Source: Membranipora membranacea
Taxonomy: Eukaryota > Bryozoa > Gymnolaemata > Cheilostomatida > Membraniporidae
DNA: 64,000 bases
Direction of reading: 5' to 3'
NCBI GenBank assembly: GCA_914767715.1
Contig: OU612070.1
Location: forward strand, 6,527,501-6,591,500
In this document: positions 25,701-37,014 of the stretch, piece by piece
Layout of the letters: each line of letters begins with the position of its first letter
Numbering within the stretch: position 1 is the first letter of the stretch
The notes under the pieces: generated by a model
The model's database searches: none
Told to the model about the DNA's origin: nothing
The model's input: only the letters and a program-made list of their open reading frames with translations
Position numbers and translations under genes: made by a program

Positions 25701-25948
25701 GTGGACAATTCAAATCAGAGAAAGCCATACCCTGAACCACAAGCCACATCCAGTATTACTCCGTTATCGGTGTGGTACTTCTCTGCAAAGTCTCCAATGA
25801 ATCGCTTATATTCTGGTTTCCTAATACTGAGTATGTCGTCTATGGTCTTGTAATCATGACCGTGCCAGTTAGTGGAAGGAGATTTCTCCGCAAAATTTGT
25901 GGCTTTAAGTAACGTATCCAATATGAACTTTGTACCTTCAGCCGCCAT
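22711..25948 (-). CDS. GNMT-like: Glycine N-methyltransferase-like enzyme, gene B (complete, six exons)
   Basis: SAM-dependent class I methyltransferase of the GNMT / glycine-sarcosine N-methyltransferase group. Exons: 25731-25948, 24684-24817, 24027-24141, 23662-23806, 23093-23199, 22711-22882; total 891 nt, 296 residues, about the length of animal GNMT (~295). Motif I is VILDVACGSG, the acidic SAM-ribose strand is VVSMDLC, the GNMT signature is YDSLVCLGNS, and the substrate-site motif is RPGGAALIDSRNY, whose Arg corresponds to the glycine-carboxylate-binding Arg of GNMT. The C-terminus is VNPLTPDRV then VFGEKCNIRVFYDL. The role is presumably glycine to sarcosine (or on to betaine); which of these cannot be told. 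It is a tandem paralogue of gene A. Intron 1 carries a CACTA-like insertion absent from A. Confidence 0.85.
23290..23456 (-). mobile_element. U2-head SINE-like copy, 3'-truncated
   Basis: Counterpart of 264-496 in duplication copy 2, in intron 4 of gene B. The U2-like head (TTTCTTGGCCTATCGGCTAA) and half the body remain; the last ~65 bp are deleted. Confidence 0.62.
24937..25163 (+). mobile_element. U2-head SINE-like copy, eroded head (duplicate of 1983-2209)
   Basis: Same insertion as 1983-2209, carried along by the segmental duplication into intron 1 of gene B. It shares the eroded AAGAAGCCTATTGGC start. Confidence 0.6.
25251..25547. mobile_element. CACTA-like MITE carrying a tRNA-like module
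   Basis: Absent from gene A intron 1 (TATACATTGTGTATT near 2,304). 15-bp ends CACTATGGTCCCATG / CATGGAACCATAGTG are inverted, with a 3-bp target duplication ATT. CACTA-initial ends with 3-bp duplication fit the CACTA (EnSpm/CMC) group. At about 25385-25455 lies a tRNA-like segment with an A-box-like TGGCTGGCTGAATGG and B box GGTTCAAGTCC. Confidence 0.7.
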
Positions 25949-25999
25949 CTTGTATTCCCCTTATCGATAATACTACAAAACCAACACGCTGAATAGGGT

Positions 26000-27030
26000 A
26001 TTAACGCTATATAACCTCTATATAACCGCTATATAACCTCTTACGCTGTATAGAGGTCAACAAGTTACCTATAATAGAATCCCTTTTGTTATCTGTACAC
26101 TTTTAAGAAAACCTCTATATAAATAAATAAATAAATTACTGTTGGAAAGCTGCTGAGCTACTGATCGCTAATTGCTCATCAAAAACGTAATTGGATTATG
26201 TTGCGTCATTTTATCGGAGAAATGAGGCCGAAAAGGCTGTTTTCAGCAAAGTGGATTGCTGCGCTACAATGATTACTAGAAAGTTCAAAACAAGTTACAT
26301 TCATTCTTAGAGACATAGTTCATCCTAATTTTAGGTTGAAAATAATATCTGATGAGCCCAAAGTGGTTTTTTAATGTCACATCATAATGCGTGTGGTTTT
26401 TTAACTTTGATGATATAATGCGAAAATTTAAGCAAAGATATTCTGTTGGCATTTCCTGTTTGTACTATGCTTAATCAAAGCGGCTTCATATGTGAGAATT
26501 TTCAAAATAAATTTGTCTGGCCTTAGTGCTGGACCTTTTGACAGCATTTTTGACGTTATTGATAAATGGCGCAAAATGTATCTACCTTTGATGGTCTATG
26601 CTGATATTGATACATTTGATATACTGCTGAAATTTGTGGTGTGTGTCATTTTAACAGCAATATAGTGGAAAAAAGCGAAAAATTTGGCCATTTTTTATTC
26701 GAACTGTCTCAAATCGTTGCTTAAAATTTCGCATTATATCATCAAAGTTAAAGAAACCACACGCATTATGACGTGACGTGAAAAGCCGTTTTGGGCTCAT
26801 CAAATATTATTTTCAACCTAAAATTAGGATGAACTATATCTCTAAGAATGAATGTAACCTGATTAGAACTTTCTAGCAATCAATGTAGCGCAGCCATCCA
26901 CTTTGGTAAAAACAGCCTTTTCGGCCTCATTTCTCCGATAAAATGACACAACGTCATCCGATCACGTTTTTGATGAGCTTTCCAACGGTATATTAAATGT
27001 CCAAATCGGTCAACGCTGGTATCATAACCT
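26000..27030. mobile_element. ~1-kb foldback insertion upstream of gene B
   Basis: Absent from the counterpart at ~2,745 in copy 1. Arms 26145-26440 and 26690-26990 are inverted (TTGGAAAGCT ... AGCTTTCCAA; AAATTTAAGC region near the centre). It is preceded by CTATATAACCG/T repeats (26008-26045). Exact ends and target duplication were not resolved. It begins about 50 bp upstream of gene B's start codon, so it replaces the promoter-proximal sequence seen at gene A. Confidence 0.65.
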
Positions 27031-27597
27031 TAACTACGCTTTTGTTACAACAGCCTGAATGTAAGGCTTGATACTATTGAAGGAAAGCTTACAACATGAA
27101 ATTAAAGGCTTAGATATTGTAACACATATTGTAACAAATAACGTTCTACATATATCATACACCTGGATATTTTTTTCCACGCTGACCTTCCAAGAAGTTT
27201 GCCTCATTTTGTGTTACCATAGGTTTCATGGGTTCATGATACACCATCCAGATGTGTAATAATAACTTTCATAGAACTTGGTCAATTAGGCCTATAGTGT
27301 AAAACTATTTTGTTATTACTGGGTCGTGAAGAAAGGTCCATTCCTTGCTTGAATATGTATACACCATTGACCAACTATATTTAATATCCTGGAATACACT
27401 GCCAAGGCATCTGCTATTATATATAAATTACATAACCTAACTCAATATGATGAGAGTGTAGAATTCTGTTGTTTTGATGTTTTGAATGTTTGTTGTAACA
27501 ACTAGGCCGTAGTAAAAGAAAAGGAATATCGACTTCACAAATTTCTGAGAATATCAGCTATACTACAAGGGGACTTAGTGTCGTTTGTTTTTCATTT

Positions 27598-28343
27598 TTG
27601 CGCACTGATGCTAAAAAACAAAAAACAACTTGTTTTTCGTATTTTGTTCCAACTGTCACTGTTCCAACTGCTACAATCGACCTACAATCAGCACTTGAAA
27701 AAACACACAATTGGTGTGAAGCCAACCACATGTCACTGAATATCACTGAATCAGTTTCCATCACATTTTCTCTTCAACAAAAAATCAATGATGTGCCTTT
27801 AATCATTGATGATGAAGCTAGACAAAAGTTTGACAATGTAAAGCTGCTAGGTGTTGTGTTGGACAGTCAACTGCTTTTCTCGCCCCATTTTGACACCGTA
27901 ATCAAGAGAGTCCGTCCATCTATTTACCCTCTTCTAACTCTAAAATGCTACGGTGTTGGTAGGGATGGACTTGTGATGTTTTACTGTTCTGTAATTAGAT
28001 CAATGCTGTTTAATGCTAGCCGGTTATGGTTTCCCTATATTTCACAAGGTGACATGTCATGACTGAAAGAATCCGGAATCTATGTCTCAGGATATTAATA
28101 CCATACATTGAACGCTTTAATGAGAGGATTGCTATCTGTCGAATTTATAACCTTTCCACAACTCTTGAGATATCCTGCTTACAATACGTAGCCAAGATAA
28201 AAAACAATCCTCACCATATTTTACATCAATTCATCCCACAACCCAACATTTGCAATATCCCTCCGCCACCACAGAGGAAACATTCTTGTTGTAACGAAGA
28301 CTCACATGGACTCTCCTCAATAATGTTACATGACCATGTCTAA
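27598..28343 (+). mobile_element. LINE reverse-transcriptase remnant (copy 2)
   Basis: 27598-28062 encodes SALEKTHNWCEANHMSLNIT, KLLGVVLDSQLLFS and YCSVIRSMLFNASRLWF. After a frameshift, 28059-28343 continues with RIRNLCLRILIPYIERFNER. Only the C-terminal part of the protein is present and the YADD box is missing. Longer than its counterpart at 6430. Confidence 0.75.
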
Positions 28344-29488
28344 TACTTTAAAAGTCTATTTGTAAGATCCTCTTGATTCTTTTTCAATTATTTTCTTTCT
28401 AATGGCATGGTCTTATTTGTCGCCTGTGTGACTTTGATCTGATAAAAATAAAGTATTAAGTGAAGTATATAATAGTAATAAGGTATAATGTAAATAATAT
28501 AGTATATAGATGAACAATCCAAGCACTGGTGGGATGACAACTCACTATCCATCAATGCCTTGAAAACTAAAGATGTCATTTTTAGAGATAAGCGAAGTAA
28601 CCCTGGTAATCACCAAAGTAAACAAGTGGCGGCTACGAAAGTACAAATGGCATGACTATCCACAAAAACCTGGACTTTGATACCAACCCTGGCACCATTA
28701 TTAGTGCATGTAAACCCGATAAGAGACTTTTTATCATCAAGCAGCTAGCCAAGCTGGCGACGAAACCATCAACTATACAGTTACAGTTAACGTTTAAGAC
28801 CTTCTCCCAATAACATATGGTTATCTATCTGCTGACAACATCCAGCAGTAGAACCCTGTGATGAAAAGTGATAAAGCTTTTCCTCCTACAAATACTTTAC
28901 TCCACTAGGGTAAAACAAACAACAATACACCATCTACCATCCTGTGGGTGAGATGATATAATTATTATATAATTTTACCCTCTCCCCCCTCCCTGAACCG
29001 GTGCATCGGTAGCACACATATAGCATGGTAATTATAGGAACGACAACTCTGATATTGACTGATACTGATATATACAATAATATTGGGACAGTGTTAGGAG
29101 ACGTCTATTTCATCCAAGAACCCTGAAGAAACTCTCAGAATTCACTGCAGCTTTTTGACGGGAAATTTGACAATTAATTATTAAGTTGGTAGCTTCAGCC
29201 ACCATATCAACAATACTGCCAAGCATAGGCATAGACATATACAATAGCAACTGGAAACCTTAAAACATAATTATAAAAATGCTGAATCAAATAATGTCAG
29301 GGTCTGAAGATGACTGGCCCCATAATCTACCTGTTTTAATTTATTCATTTTTTGTCCATTTATCAAAGTGCTCCTCATGATAAAGACCACATTGTCAGTG
29401 TTGGCATGCGACCTGTCAAATAACATGGGGGGGCGCCGGACGGGTAGGAGGATGACAAGAGTCTGGGGGGCTCAGACTAGGTAAATAT

Positions 29489-29552
29489 TAGCTACTGTGC
29501 ATTAGCTGTGTTGGAAGTTATAACTTCCAACACAGCTAATGCACAGTAGCTA
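29489..29552. mobile_element. 64-bp perfect palindrome insertion
   Basis: TAGCTACTGTGCATTAGCTG ... and its exact complement, meeting at AAGTTATAACTT. Flanked by 9-bp GGTAAATAT (29480-29488, 29553-29561). Copy 1 at ~9,690 (GACTAGGTAAATATAGTAAA) is the empty site. Confidence 0.82.
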
Positions 29553-30330
29553 GGTAAATATAGTAAACAAAGACCTACAGCATGTAGGTCTTAGCATAGA
29601 CCAGATACTAGAGGTTGATGTAGACCGGCAGGCTTAGCGAGGCATAGTGCACAAAATGAGCAGTAGAAACAGCCGCAGTGTTTGAAGAAACAAAAAAGGG
29701 GAAGCCAAGAAAGTCAAGGAAGTCAAGACCAATAACAGCTATATTGATAATAATTATTGAAAATCTCAATATCAGCAATGTGTCAGGAATGAGGATACAA
29801 GATAATAGGCATACTTGCCAAGTCCAAAAGTTTCACAGCAACTCTCATCGGGATTCTAAATTTACCTGCTGCAGACTCCAGGATTTTCTGGAATGTACTT
29901 TAGGGATTGAGACACACCCACAGACTAATTGTTTTATTATAATCAGCCACTCATAGTTATACTAATAACGCTGATTGGTTTTCTGTGGTTACTATTGTGT
30001 GAATATCATTGCTTTCATAAACGTTTGTAGATATGATGTTGCTTTTCATGCCCTTATTATTTCATTATTTCATTAATTGTAGTAAACTTCAACTTCAAAA
30101 ACAGTACTCTCGGTGATCACAGCTTTAATTCAAAAGAGCTATTATACTCTATACCAGCTGTGGGCAACCTGCGGCCTTTTTGCCAGTGCGGCCTAATGGG
30201 TAATCTTTTGCGGCCTAATTGTGGCCTTATACCTAAAAAAAGTTATTACACATCAATTTTGATTCGTCTTTCGTTATGTGGAGAACCAAGTATGCATAGC
30301 CTCTGTAAGTACAAGATATTTCAAAATAGT

Positions 30331-30547
30331 GGCGCTTCTCGGCCTATTGGCTAAGATCAAAGTGTCACTGCCAATGGCTGATTAGTGCCTGTTTCAGTTT
30401 CTGGCAGCTTGCTGCACACTTATGATTAGGAGGTCCACCATTCTGCATTCTAGACTTCTAGGATGTATCACACTCTCAGTACGAGGACTCCGGGCAACTT
30501 GCGTCCCTCTTTAGGGCCAGCCCATCCTCTGTTTTGTCATAAACAGG
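30331..30547 (+). mobile_element. SINE-like element with U2 snRNA-derived 5' end, best copy
   Basis: Begins GGCGCTTCTCGGCCTATTGG, then CTAAGATCAAAGTGT. This matches the 5' ~30 nt of U2 snRNA (CGCUUCUCGGCCUUUUGGCU, AAGAUCAAGUGU) with one substitution and one extra A. The U2 branch-site-pairing GUAGUA and the Sm site are absent, so this is not a U2 gene. The ~180-bp body (GGCAGCTTGCTGCAC, CTAGGATGTATCAC, GGGCAGCCCA) is shared by four other copies here. It lies inside the hAT element 30155-31838. Confidence 0.7.
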
Positions 30548-30912
30548 GCCATTCTGTATTAGGCATGTAGCAAAGCTTCCCAAGCCACTCTACACAAAAT
30601 CATCATAACTGTTGTACTGGTGCCAACTTTCACTTTCAAAATAACACAAAACAGTGACCTTAGGATGTTTAAATAACAAAGTTCACTAATAAAATAGTAA
30701 TTAGTATTTTTTGGCAAAACCGTCATCTTGGACAAAAGGCGGATTTGCATCAAAAAGTCTCTTTGTTACAAGTGCTCCTGCATTATGGCTGAAATGATCC
30801 ATATTGTCTTTCATTTCACAACCATTTGCAAAAATTTCTCCTTTGCAGGAGGATGGGCGCTGGAAAAGTTTTTTTCGCTGCGCGAAATACTTTCTTCTCC
30901 CTCACAACTGTT

Positions 30913-31483
30913 CATGGGCGTCAGAAGGGGTGCTCAGGGTGCTCAAGTGAGCACCCCTTGGGAGGTTTAAAATTTAGGCAATCGATTCATTTTCCAGGCT
31001 ACACAGCAGAAAACTGGAGCTGGGTACGATTGTACCATTCTGCAACGTCAATGACTAATAATCAATCAAATAAGGCCTAATAAATAATGGTCTTGCAGGT
31101 GCAAGAATGCTGTATGTATTTACTGGTAGTTCACTAAGTACTCTTTGGTCTGTTTTTAATCCAACCATTTTTTAAATTTGTTCACAAATAAACTATCTAA
31201 CTAGGCTACTACCAGGGAACTCAGTGTTTTCTTTTATCGCTAGAACTTTCAATCGGGGCCCGGGCAAGAGGCTGTTGCTGTTAAATATTTTTGGTTTCAT
31301 GCTTGGTGTTGCTCATCCATAAAAGTTGGCTGGTATGTACCAGCAATGAACTAAACCTAAGGTTTAGTTCATTGGTACCAGAATGTCTCTTTTTGGGTCT
31401 CGAATTTCAAAAAAATTACACATGCCACTAACTACTCCACAGCTGAAAAGAGCACCCCTTGGTGAATCCTTCTGACGCCCATG
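30913..31483. mobile_element. Nested hAT-like MITE, 571 bp
   Basis: Perfect 16-bp terminal inverted repeats CATGGGCGTCAGAAGG with 8-bp target duplication CAACTGTT (30905-30912 and 31484-31491). The subterminal AAGGGGTGCTC / GAGCACCCCTT is also inverted. It is inserted inside the element 30155-31838, so it is younger. It contains a 31-bp palindromic insertion at 31344-31374. Confidence 0.85.
31344..31374. mobile_element. 31-bp palindromic micro-element, second family
   Basis: CAATGAACTAAACCT, a central A, then AGGTTTAGTTCATTG. Flanked by exact 7-bp GTACCAG (31337-31343, 31375-31381). Sits in the nested hAT MITE. The sequence is unrelated to the 6718/12797 family, but the ends (CA...TG) and duplication length are the same. 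Confidence 0.75.
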
Positions 31484-31846
31484 CAACTGTTCAGCTAAGT
31501 ATTATTACTTGCACTTAAACCGCGAGAAGGCCCACGACCACCTTGCCCTTTGTCATACACATGAAACACAGGGAAACAGACATGTACAAGATCAAATCAT
31601 GAGGTAAAATGACGTCACAAAACTCCAGAAGATTAGATAAACAGATGTTTCTGCTGAGTTTGATGGTTCTTGCAACATACTGCAATTCTTTACATGCAAT
31701 CTGTTTTATTATTCACAAAATAGGAAGTGCCAAAATTGTTACTCCAGTTCCAATTTATCCTTGAAAGATATGTTGCGGCCTTTTGAGTTGAGCCTGCGTA
31801 AAATGTGGCCTCTTTCAAGAAAAGGTTGCCCACCCATGCTCTATAC

Positions 31847-34800
31847 TATAGAATGAACAATGTGAAATATGATGCCATTAGTTATCCGGTGAATTCTAAC
31901 ATGATCGAATCTGGTTGGCATCTTATGGTAATGTCAATCCAAGGTCCTTGGTCAATCATCCTGACAAGTTTTAATATCTCCATAATATCACAAATCGTTG
32001 GAAATCTGCCAAACCACTGAGTGTGAATATCTGAAGAAGAACTTGAATTGATAATGTGTACTTATGAGAAATGAGGTAGAACATGTGTTTTTGTCAATGC
32101 AAATGGCGAAGTCACATTGATTATAAAAAAATCCACACCAATTCTTAGAGAGATTGAGTTTGTCACAATTATACGATATATGGCAAGCTAGACTTGTAAT
32201 GATATGAAATGAATATTTTGTGAACTAGTGAATATCGGCGATCATTTAATCTATGGTTTGGAGGCCATAATTATTACGAAGAATGTTTTCCATGAAAAGT
32301 CAAAAACATAAAGAAGAAAAAACAAAGACAGTGAAGAAAAAATCAGATGCATGCAATACTACCCCCTTACTAACAGGTGATAATACACAAGGCTAACAAA
32401 TCTTAAGCTAACATGTAAATGGCATGAGAAGTACCTACCACTATAGATACATCAGAGAAATTTCCATTGGTGACATTGTATTTTCAATTTCTGTACCGGA
32501 TTTGCCGTAGCAAAACACTTCCCTGAAACCTGAAATGTTTGACATCACAACTTCTGGATTTACACTCAGTCACCTTTCTGCTTGCAGGATAGCCTTGTGA
32601 CATAGTCTATCTCTGCAGCACAGCAGTGGTGGCGCTGCCTTCCATCAAGAAAGGCAACTCCCAGGGTTCAAGGTTATGAGATATCAAAGCCAGTGTTCCA
32701 TTTAGGCCCAAATATTTCCAAAATATGGGTTTCCATTGTTTTCCCAATTTTGGTACTCAGACTAGGTGAATTAGTTCAAGCCCTATGCTGCAGAGACGAA
32801 CGTATGCCTCAACAGTTCGCACATGCGCAGACTGCTCAGTCACTAGCCTTCTTGTTGCCAATACCATCTTTTCTGATATTGAAGTGTTCACATAAATAAT
32901 GCATAGTGAGGCAGTGACAGAATTCAAATCGATAGATGTTAGGGATCAGAACTAAGAAAATTGTTTTGATGAGGTATCAAAATTTCAACTGCAGATAGTA
33001 TCGCTCCATGTTTCCCCATTTCTATGTAGTCCTCAAACCTCAATTACATAAATTCAAAATACTGCATGTGTAGCTGCGTGATGAGGCTTTTGTCGGTCCC
33101 AAGAGGGTTTGGTGCGTATATCAGTAATTACATGTCTCCTTAATATTGTTACAGCTGACGAGTTAAAGTGGGCCAATGATATCCCTTGTCAGTTGCAGCA
33201 TTTTCCCTGAAAATGTAGAAATTATTCTAAATTATATTCTGTTGCATGTGCTGAAACTGCAATCATAGATTTCTCTATGGATACTATCTTGGAAGAAAAA
33301 CTCCTTTACCCTTTAACTATGACGGTAAGTATGATGAGAACTTTGTTGTGATCTGTTGACTATCTTTTGCTTGGGAGTTTCCAATGAGATGAGATTAGAT
33401 GAGTTTAAGCTTCTGTTTTGAACTTCATCTTGTTGTCTTGAGCTTTGAACACTGTGAATATATTTCATTTAACAATTCTTATTATTCAGAGTTGTAGATC
33501 TGTGTAGCATAGGTTTGGCTGGAAACAATTCTGCCCTCATCACTCACAATTACATAAACAATGTTGTCTTGTTTTGCTTACCCCCCCCCACTTGCATTCT
33601 AATAGTAATTCACGCAATTCTAACCAACTGCAGTTTTGTCACTGGTTGAGTTGCATTAGTGGTAACTTGATGGAATTGAACATCATGTCTCACAAATTAT
33701 TGCAATAATAGTGAAATAATGGGGGCCTGGCATTAATCTGGTCAAAGGATTTCTCTGCCTTTTTATAATGAACACCCAAGCTTAGCAGACTATGTTCACC
33801 CTCATTGATTGCCTGACTGGATGTTGCTGGGTACTTCGCTCTTGTTTTATTGTCAATGGTTTCACAATAGGACGTCTCGAAAGCCGAAATTTTGCCTGCT
33901 AGGATGGGGCATTACAATTGTGTGAGCTTAAAATATGGGATTTTGGGAGACTATGCCAATGTAGCATCTGGTGACACAAATTTCTCCCCTTCCCTTAATT
34001 ATTTTAATGCATGGGTGTGGGTGGTTGGAGGTGGCGGTCCTACCGGGTACCAAGCTCGATCAGCAAGTGCCATTTTCCCCTATCTTCAGCCTACTCACCA
34101 GAGAGCTTTTTTTTTCACATATCTCCACACATCCTAATTAACTGAATCAAACAGCCTCTTCTGTGACCTCTCTCTTCCTTCCTGTATCCTCATTTCTGAT
34201 CACACCTTTCTTTATTTAAAGCTTTCAATGAGATATTATCAAACAGCTCTTATTTATGATGAATGCTCATATATTATACACTTTTTATTTTGGCGCATTT
34301 TATGTGTTATGTTGACTTGTATGTTATCACTAAACATGCCATGTCTGACATGGGACAACGTTGTCCTTTTATGAGGAGGACTTGGATAAATGAAAATCAA
34401 GCATGAGCCGATTTGCCAGCAATTAGTGTGTGAGACTCCGGCTCACTAGTAAAATGTAAATGACCGGACTGCGGGGAAAATGGATCAAACTTGTTCTAGG
34501 ATAATTATTGTATGTGATAATGTCACAGAGTAAGTAGATTGTTCTTCATTCCACCTTAGACTGCAGGGATGTTCACTGTTTTATCATAAGATGAGAAGAT
34601 GATTTGTGGCGTATTAATATTAAATTATTACCTGGAAGCAAAATCATTGGATTATTTGACAGGTACAACGTTAGTTACACTATGTTTTCTCTTAATTCAC
34701 ATTCCATTGAGATTTAGCACACATACCAAGTTCTATCACGACCATGCCCCCCATTCTTTTCAGTGTGTATTTCTTACAGTGCATCATTCAGATAAATTTT

Positions 34801-35455
34801 GACATTTTATTATGTTCCAATGTTGCGCTACATTGATAACTGCTATACCTAATAATTCAGATGTTTTACCACATATCCGTAACCTTGGTACTGCAAGAAT
34901 GACTTTGTTAGTTCAAAGGATTGATGCGCTAGAATGTTTTTCCTTATCCCAATGTGTTCCTCACTGTAGTTACTAATAACAATGAATTTCGCTTCCAAAT
35001 AATGCACTGCTGAGTTATCGAAGAGATAGTAATATTTTGAGCGTGCTACCAGTGGTGGTAAAGTGACACTTTTCCATGGGCATTGAAAAGATAACTTCAA
35101 ATTGTAAAAAGGTTAATTTTGAGTTCAATAAGTCGTCTATCGCTGTCTGATACTTTGGGACTTCATTCGTCTAGTTGTTTAGTTTCTTGAAATTGGATTG
35201 CTACATGCGACAAATTATCAGAATTAAATTTTTAGTTGCCGATCCTTGATACTAATAAAGTACTGTGAGACACCTGAGCAGGATGCTCCCAGGTTCAATC
35301 TGAGAGACATGTTCAAGCTACACCCAACTTCAAATAACTTTTTATATAGTTTGATAGCATCTACTTTTAACAATATACCATTTAATTTTCGTTCAACACA
35401 CCTCCCAGTCAGCAAGGATACTGATTAAAGCCGTGGGGAAGAGCTGTGTCCTGGT
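31847..35455. other. Non-coding part of duplication copy 2
   Basis: Follows 11,020-13,165 of copy 1 with small insertions; about 34,150-34,800 has no clear counterpart. No gene recognised. The boundary at ~35,455 is where the counterpart of 13,170-17,165 is missing. Confidence 0.5.
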
Positions 35456-36471
35456 TGCCTTGTTAAAGTGCTCAGACGACTGCAAATATGAGTTTGTAGC
35501 ATTGTGTAATTAATCATTTGAGATAAGGAAATCTGGTTGCACATGCTCCTGTTCATTGTATCATCGACATTATCATTGAGAATATTAAAATTGGGAATGA
35601 AAATATTTTTACCAGAGAACTTTGTGGGTAACTTGCAGGTAAAATCTTGAACAGTCAATGGGAAAATTTTCCAAGCTCTCCCATCAAAATAAGCCAAGAT
35701 CTCAACCTTGAACCTCTGATAGCTCTTCCCAGCCATGTAAAGCGTGTCCTGCCTCTGTCACTTACATTTTACACACCCAGTGAGTTCATATGTTCAGTAC
35801 TGACAGCAATTTTTAGTGGTATTAGTAGTCTTTGGATAAACTGAATGGATATGTCCATAGACTTAATAATGAATTCTATTGAGGTGCCACAGCTGGGGAC
35901 TTGCTGTCATAAGCAAAACCGAACCCTTAATCTTATTCTCCTTATGTGATATATATCACTTTATGAAACCTTTTAAAATTTAATTGGCAATCATGTCTTA
36001 TAGTTAGTTTTTCAATTCAGATCTCTGAAATGTTTGACAATGACAGAGACCTCTGAAAATTCATTCGTGGGCGAAAAGAATAGAACTTTATTTCCCCTCA
36101 CTTCTCAAAAATCGCACAATGCAGTTGTACGTAATAAGCTTTGTATGTTATACTGCATAGATTATCATTATGCTTTGCGCAACATATACACTGCATCAAT
36201 CTTCCCATTGCTCCCTATATGTTTTCAAAGTGTTTTTGTTAATGTAAAACCAGGCAATTAGTGGGTTTGGTCAGCCCCGGAGATGCTCCAACCTGCCTAA
36301 AACTGGCGCAGAAATTGTAGCCTTGCCTTGCCCATCGTTCAGGGTGCGGCGTATGATAGGACCCACTGATTTTTATCAACAATTTTTTTTCGATTTTATA
36401 ATTAACCAACAATTATTATCCTCACTGTTCTCATCAAGGAATTAGAGTAAACTCCTTGCTTTGATTGACAG

Positions 36472-37014
36472 GAAAGTTTCAATGGTATCAAAGATGTAAT
36501 TCCTTATGCTATACACGGTTCTGGTCTGGAGAAAGAGATGATCGCAGCCGTTCTCCGATATATCAACAATGACGGGTAAGAAAAACAAATTAAAAAAACA
36601 TTCTTAAGATATCAAATATCTTGAGAGTGTACAACCATACAGGTCAATAGGATGTGACAAATCAAAAACATGCATAACATACAATATACATACAATATCA
36701 TACGAATGTTAGAATGCCAGAAAGTTTGTTGTTTGGTTTACTTCAAACCTTACATCCTTTTTGTTCTAACTGATTACTAATGATATCAAGGGAACCATCG
36801 TTACTCAATATAACTTATTACTTTATCCAACATGTCGTCCACATTTATTACATTGAATCCACTGACACCAGACAGAGTGAAGTCTCTCGCTAGATCTGTT
36901 TTTGGAGAGAAATGTAATATCAGAGTTTTCTATGATCTTGAGGAAGTTGCCTCCCCGCCTCCTGATGCATGCTGGGTAGATTATATTTTTGAGAAGCCGC
37001 TGCTTAGTGAGTGA
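36472..37014 (+). pseudogene. GNMT-like pseudogene D (exons 5-6 only)
   Basis: Duplicate of the 3' end of pseudogene C: exon 5 at 36472-36575 (ESFNGIKDVIPYAIHG) and exon 6 at 36832-37014 (ITLNPLTPDRVKSLARS). Both exons are uninterrupted. Exons 1-4 are absent because copy 2 of the duplication lacks the counterpart of ~13,170-17,165. The AG to AT acceptor change is shared with C, so that lesion predates the duplication. Confidence 0.83.

Larger units (their letters stand above)
30155..31838. mobile_element. Non-autonomous hAT-like element, 1684 bp
   Basis: Ends CAGCTGTGGGCAACCTGC and (reverse complement of the right end) CATGGGTGGGCAACCTTT form typical hAT terminal inverted repeats. An 8-bp target duplication CTCTATAC flanks it (30147-30154 and 31839-31846). 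Copy 1 near 11,015 (TTATACTCTAGAAGG) is the empty site. No transposase frame is visible. It contains a U2-head SINE and a second hAT-like element. Confidence 0.85.

Noticed and set aside
30331-30370. A functional U2 snRNA gene
   Set aside because: Only the first ~30 nt match; the branch-site pairing region and Sm site are missing, and the downstream body is shared with non-U2 repeats.
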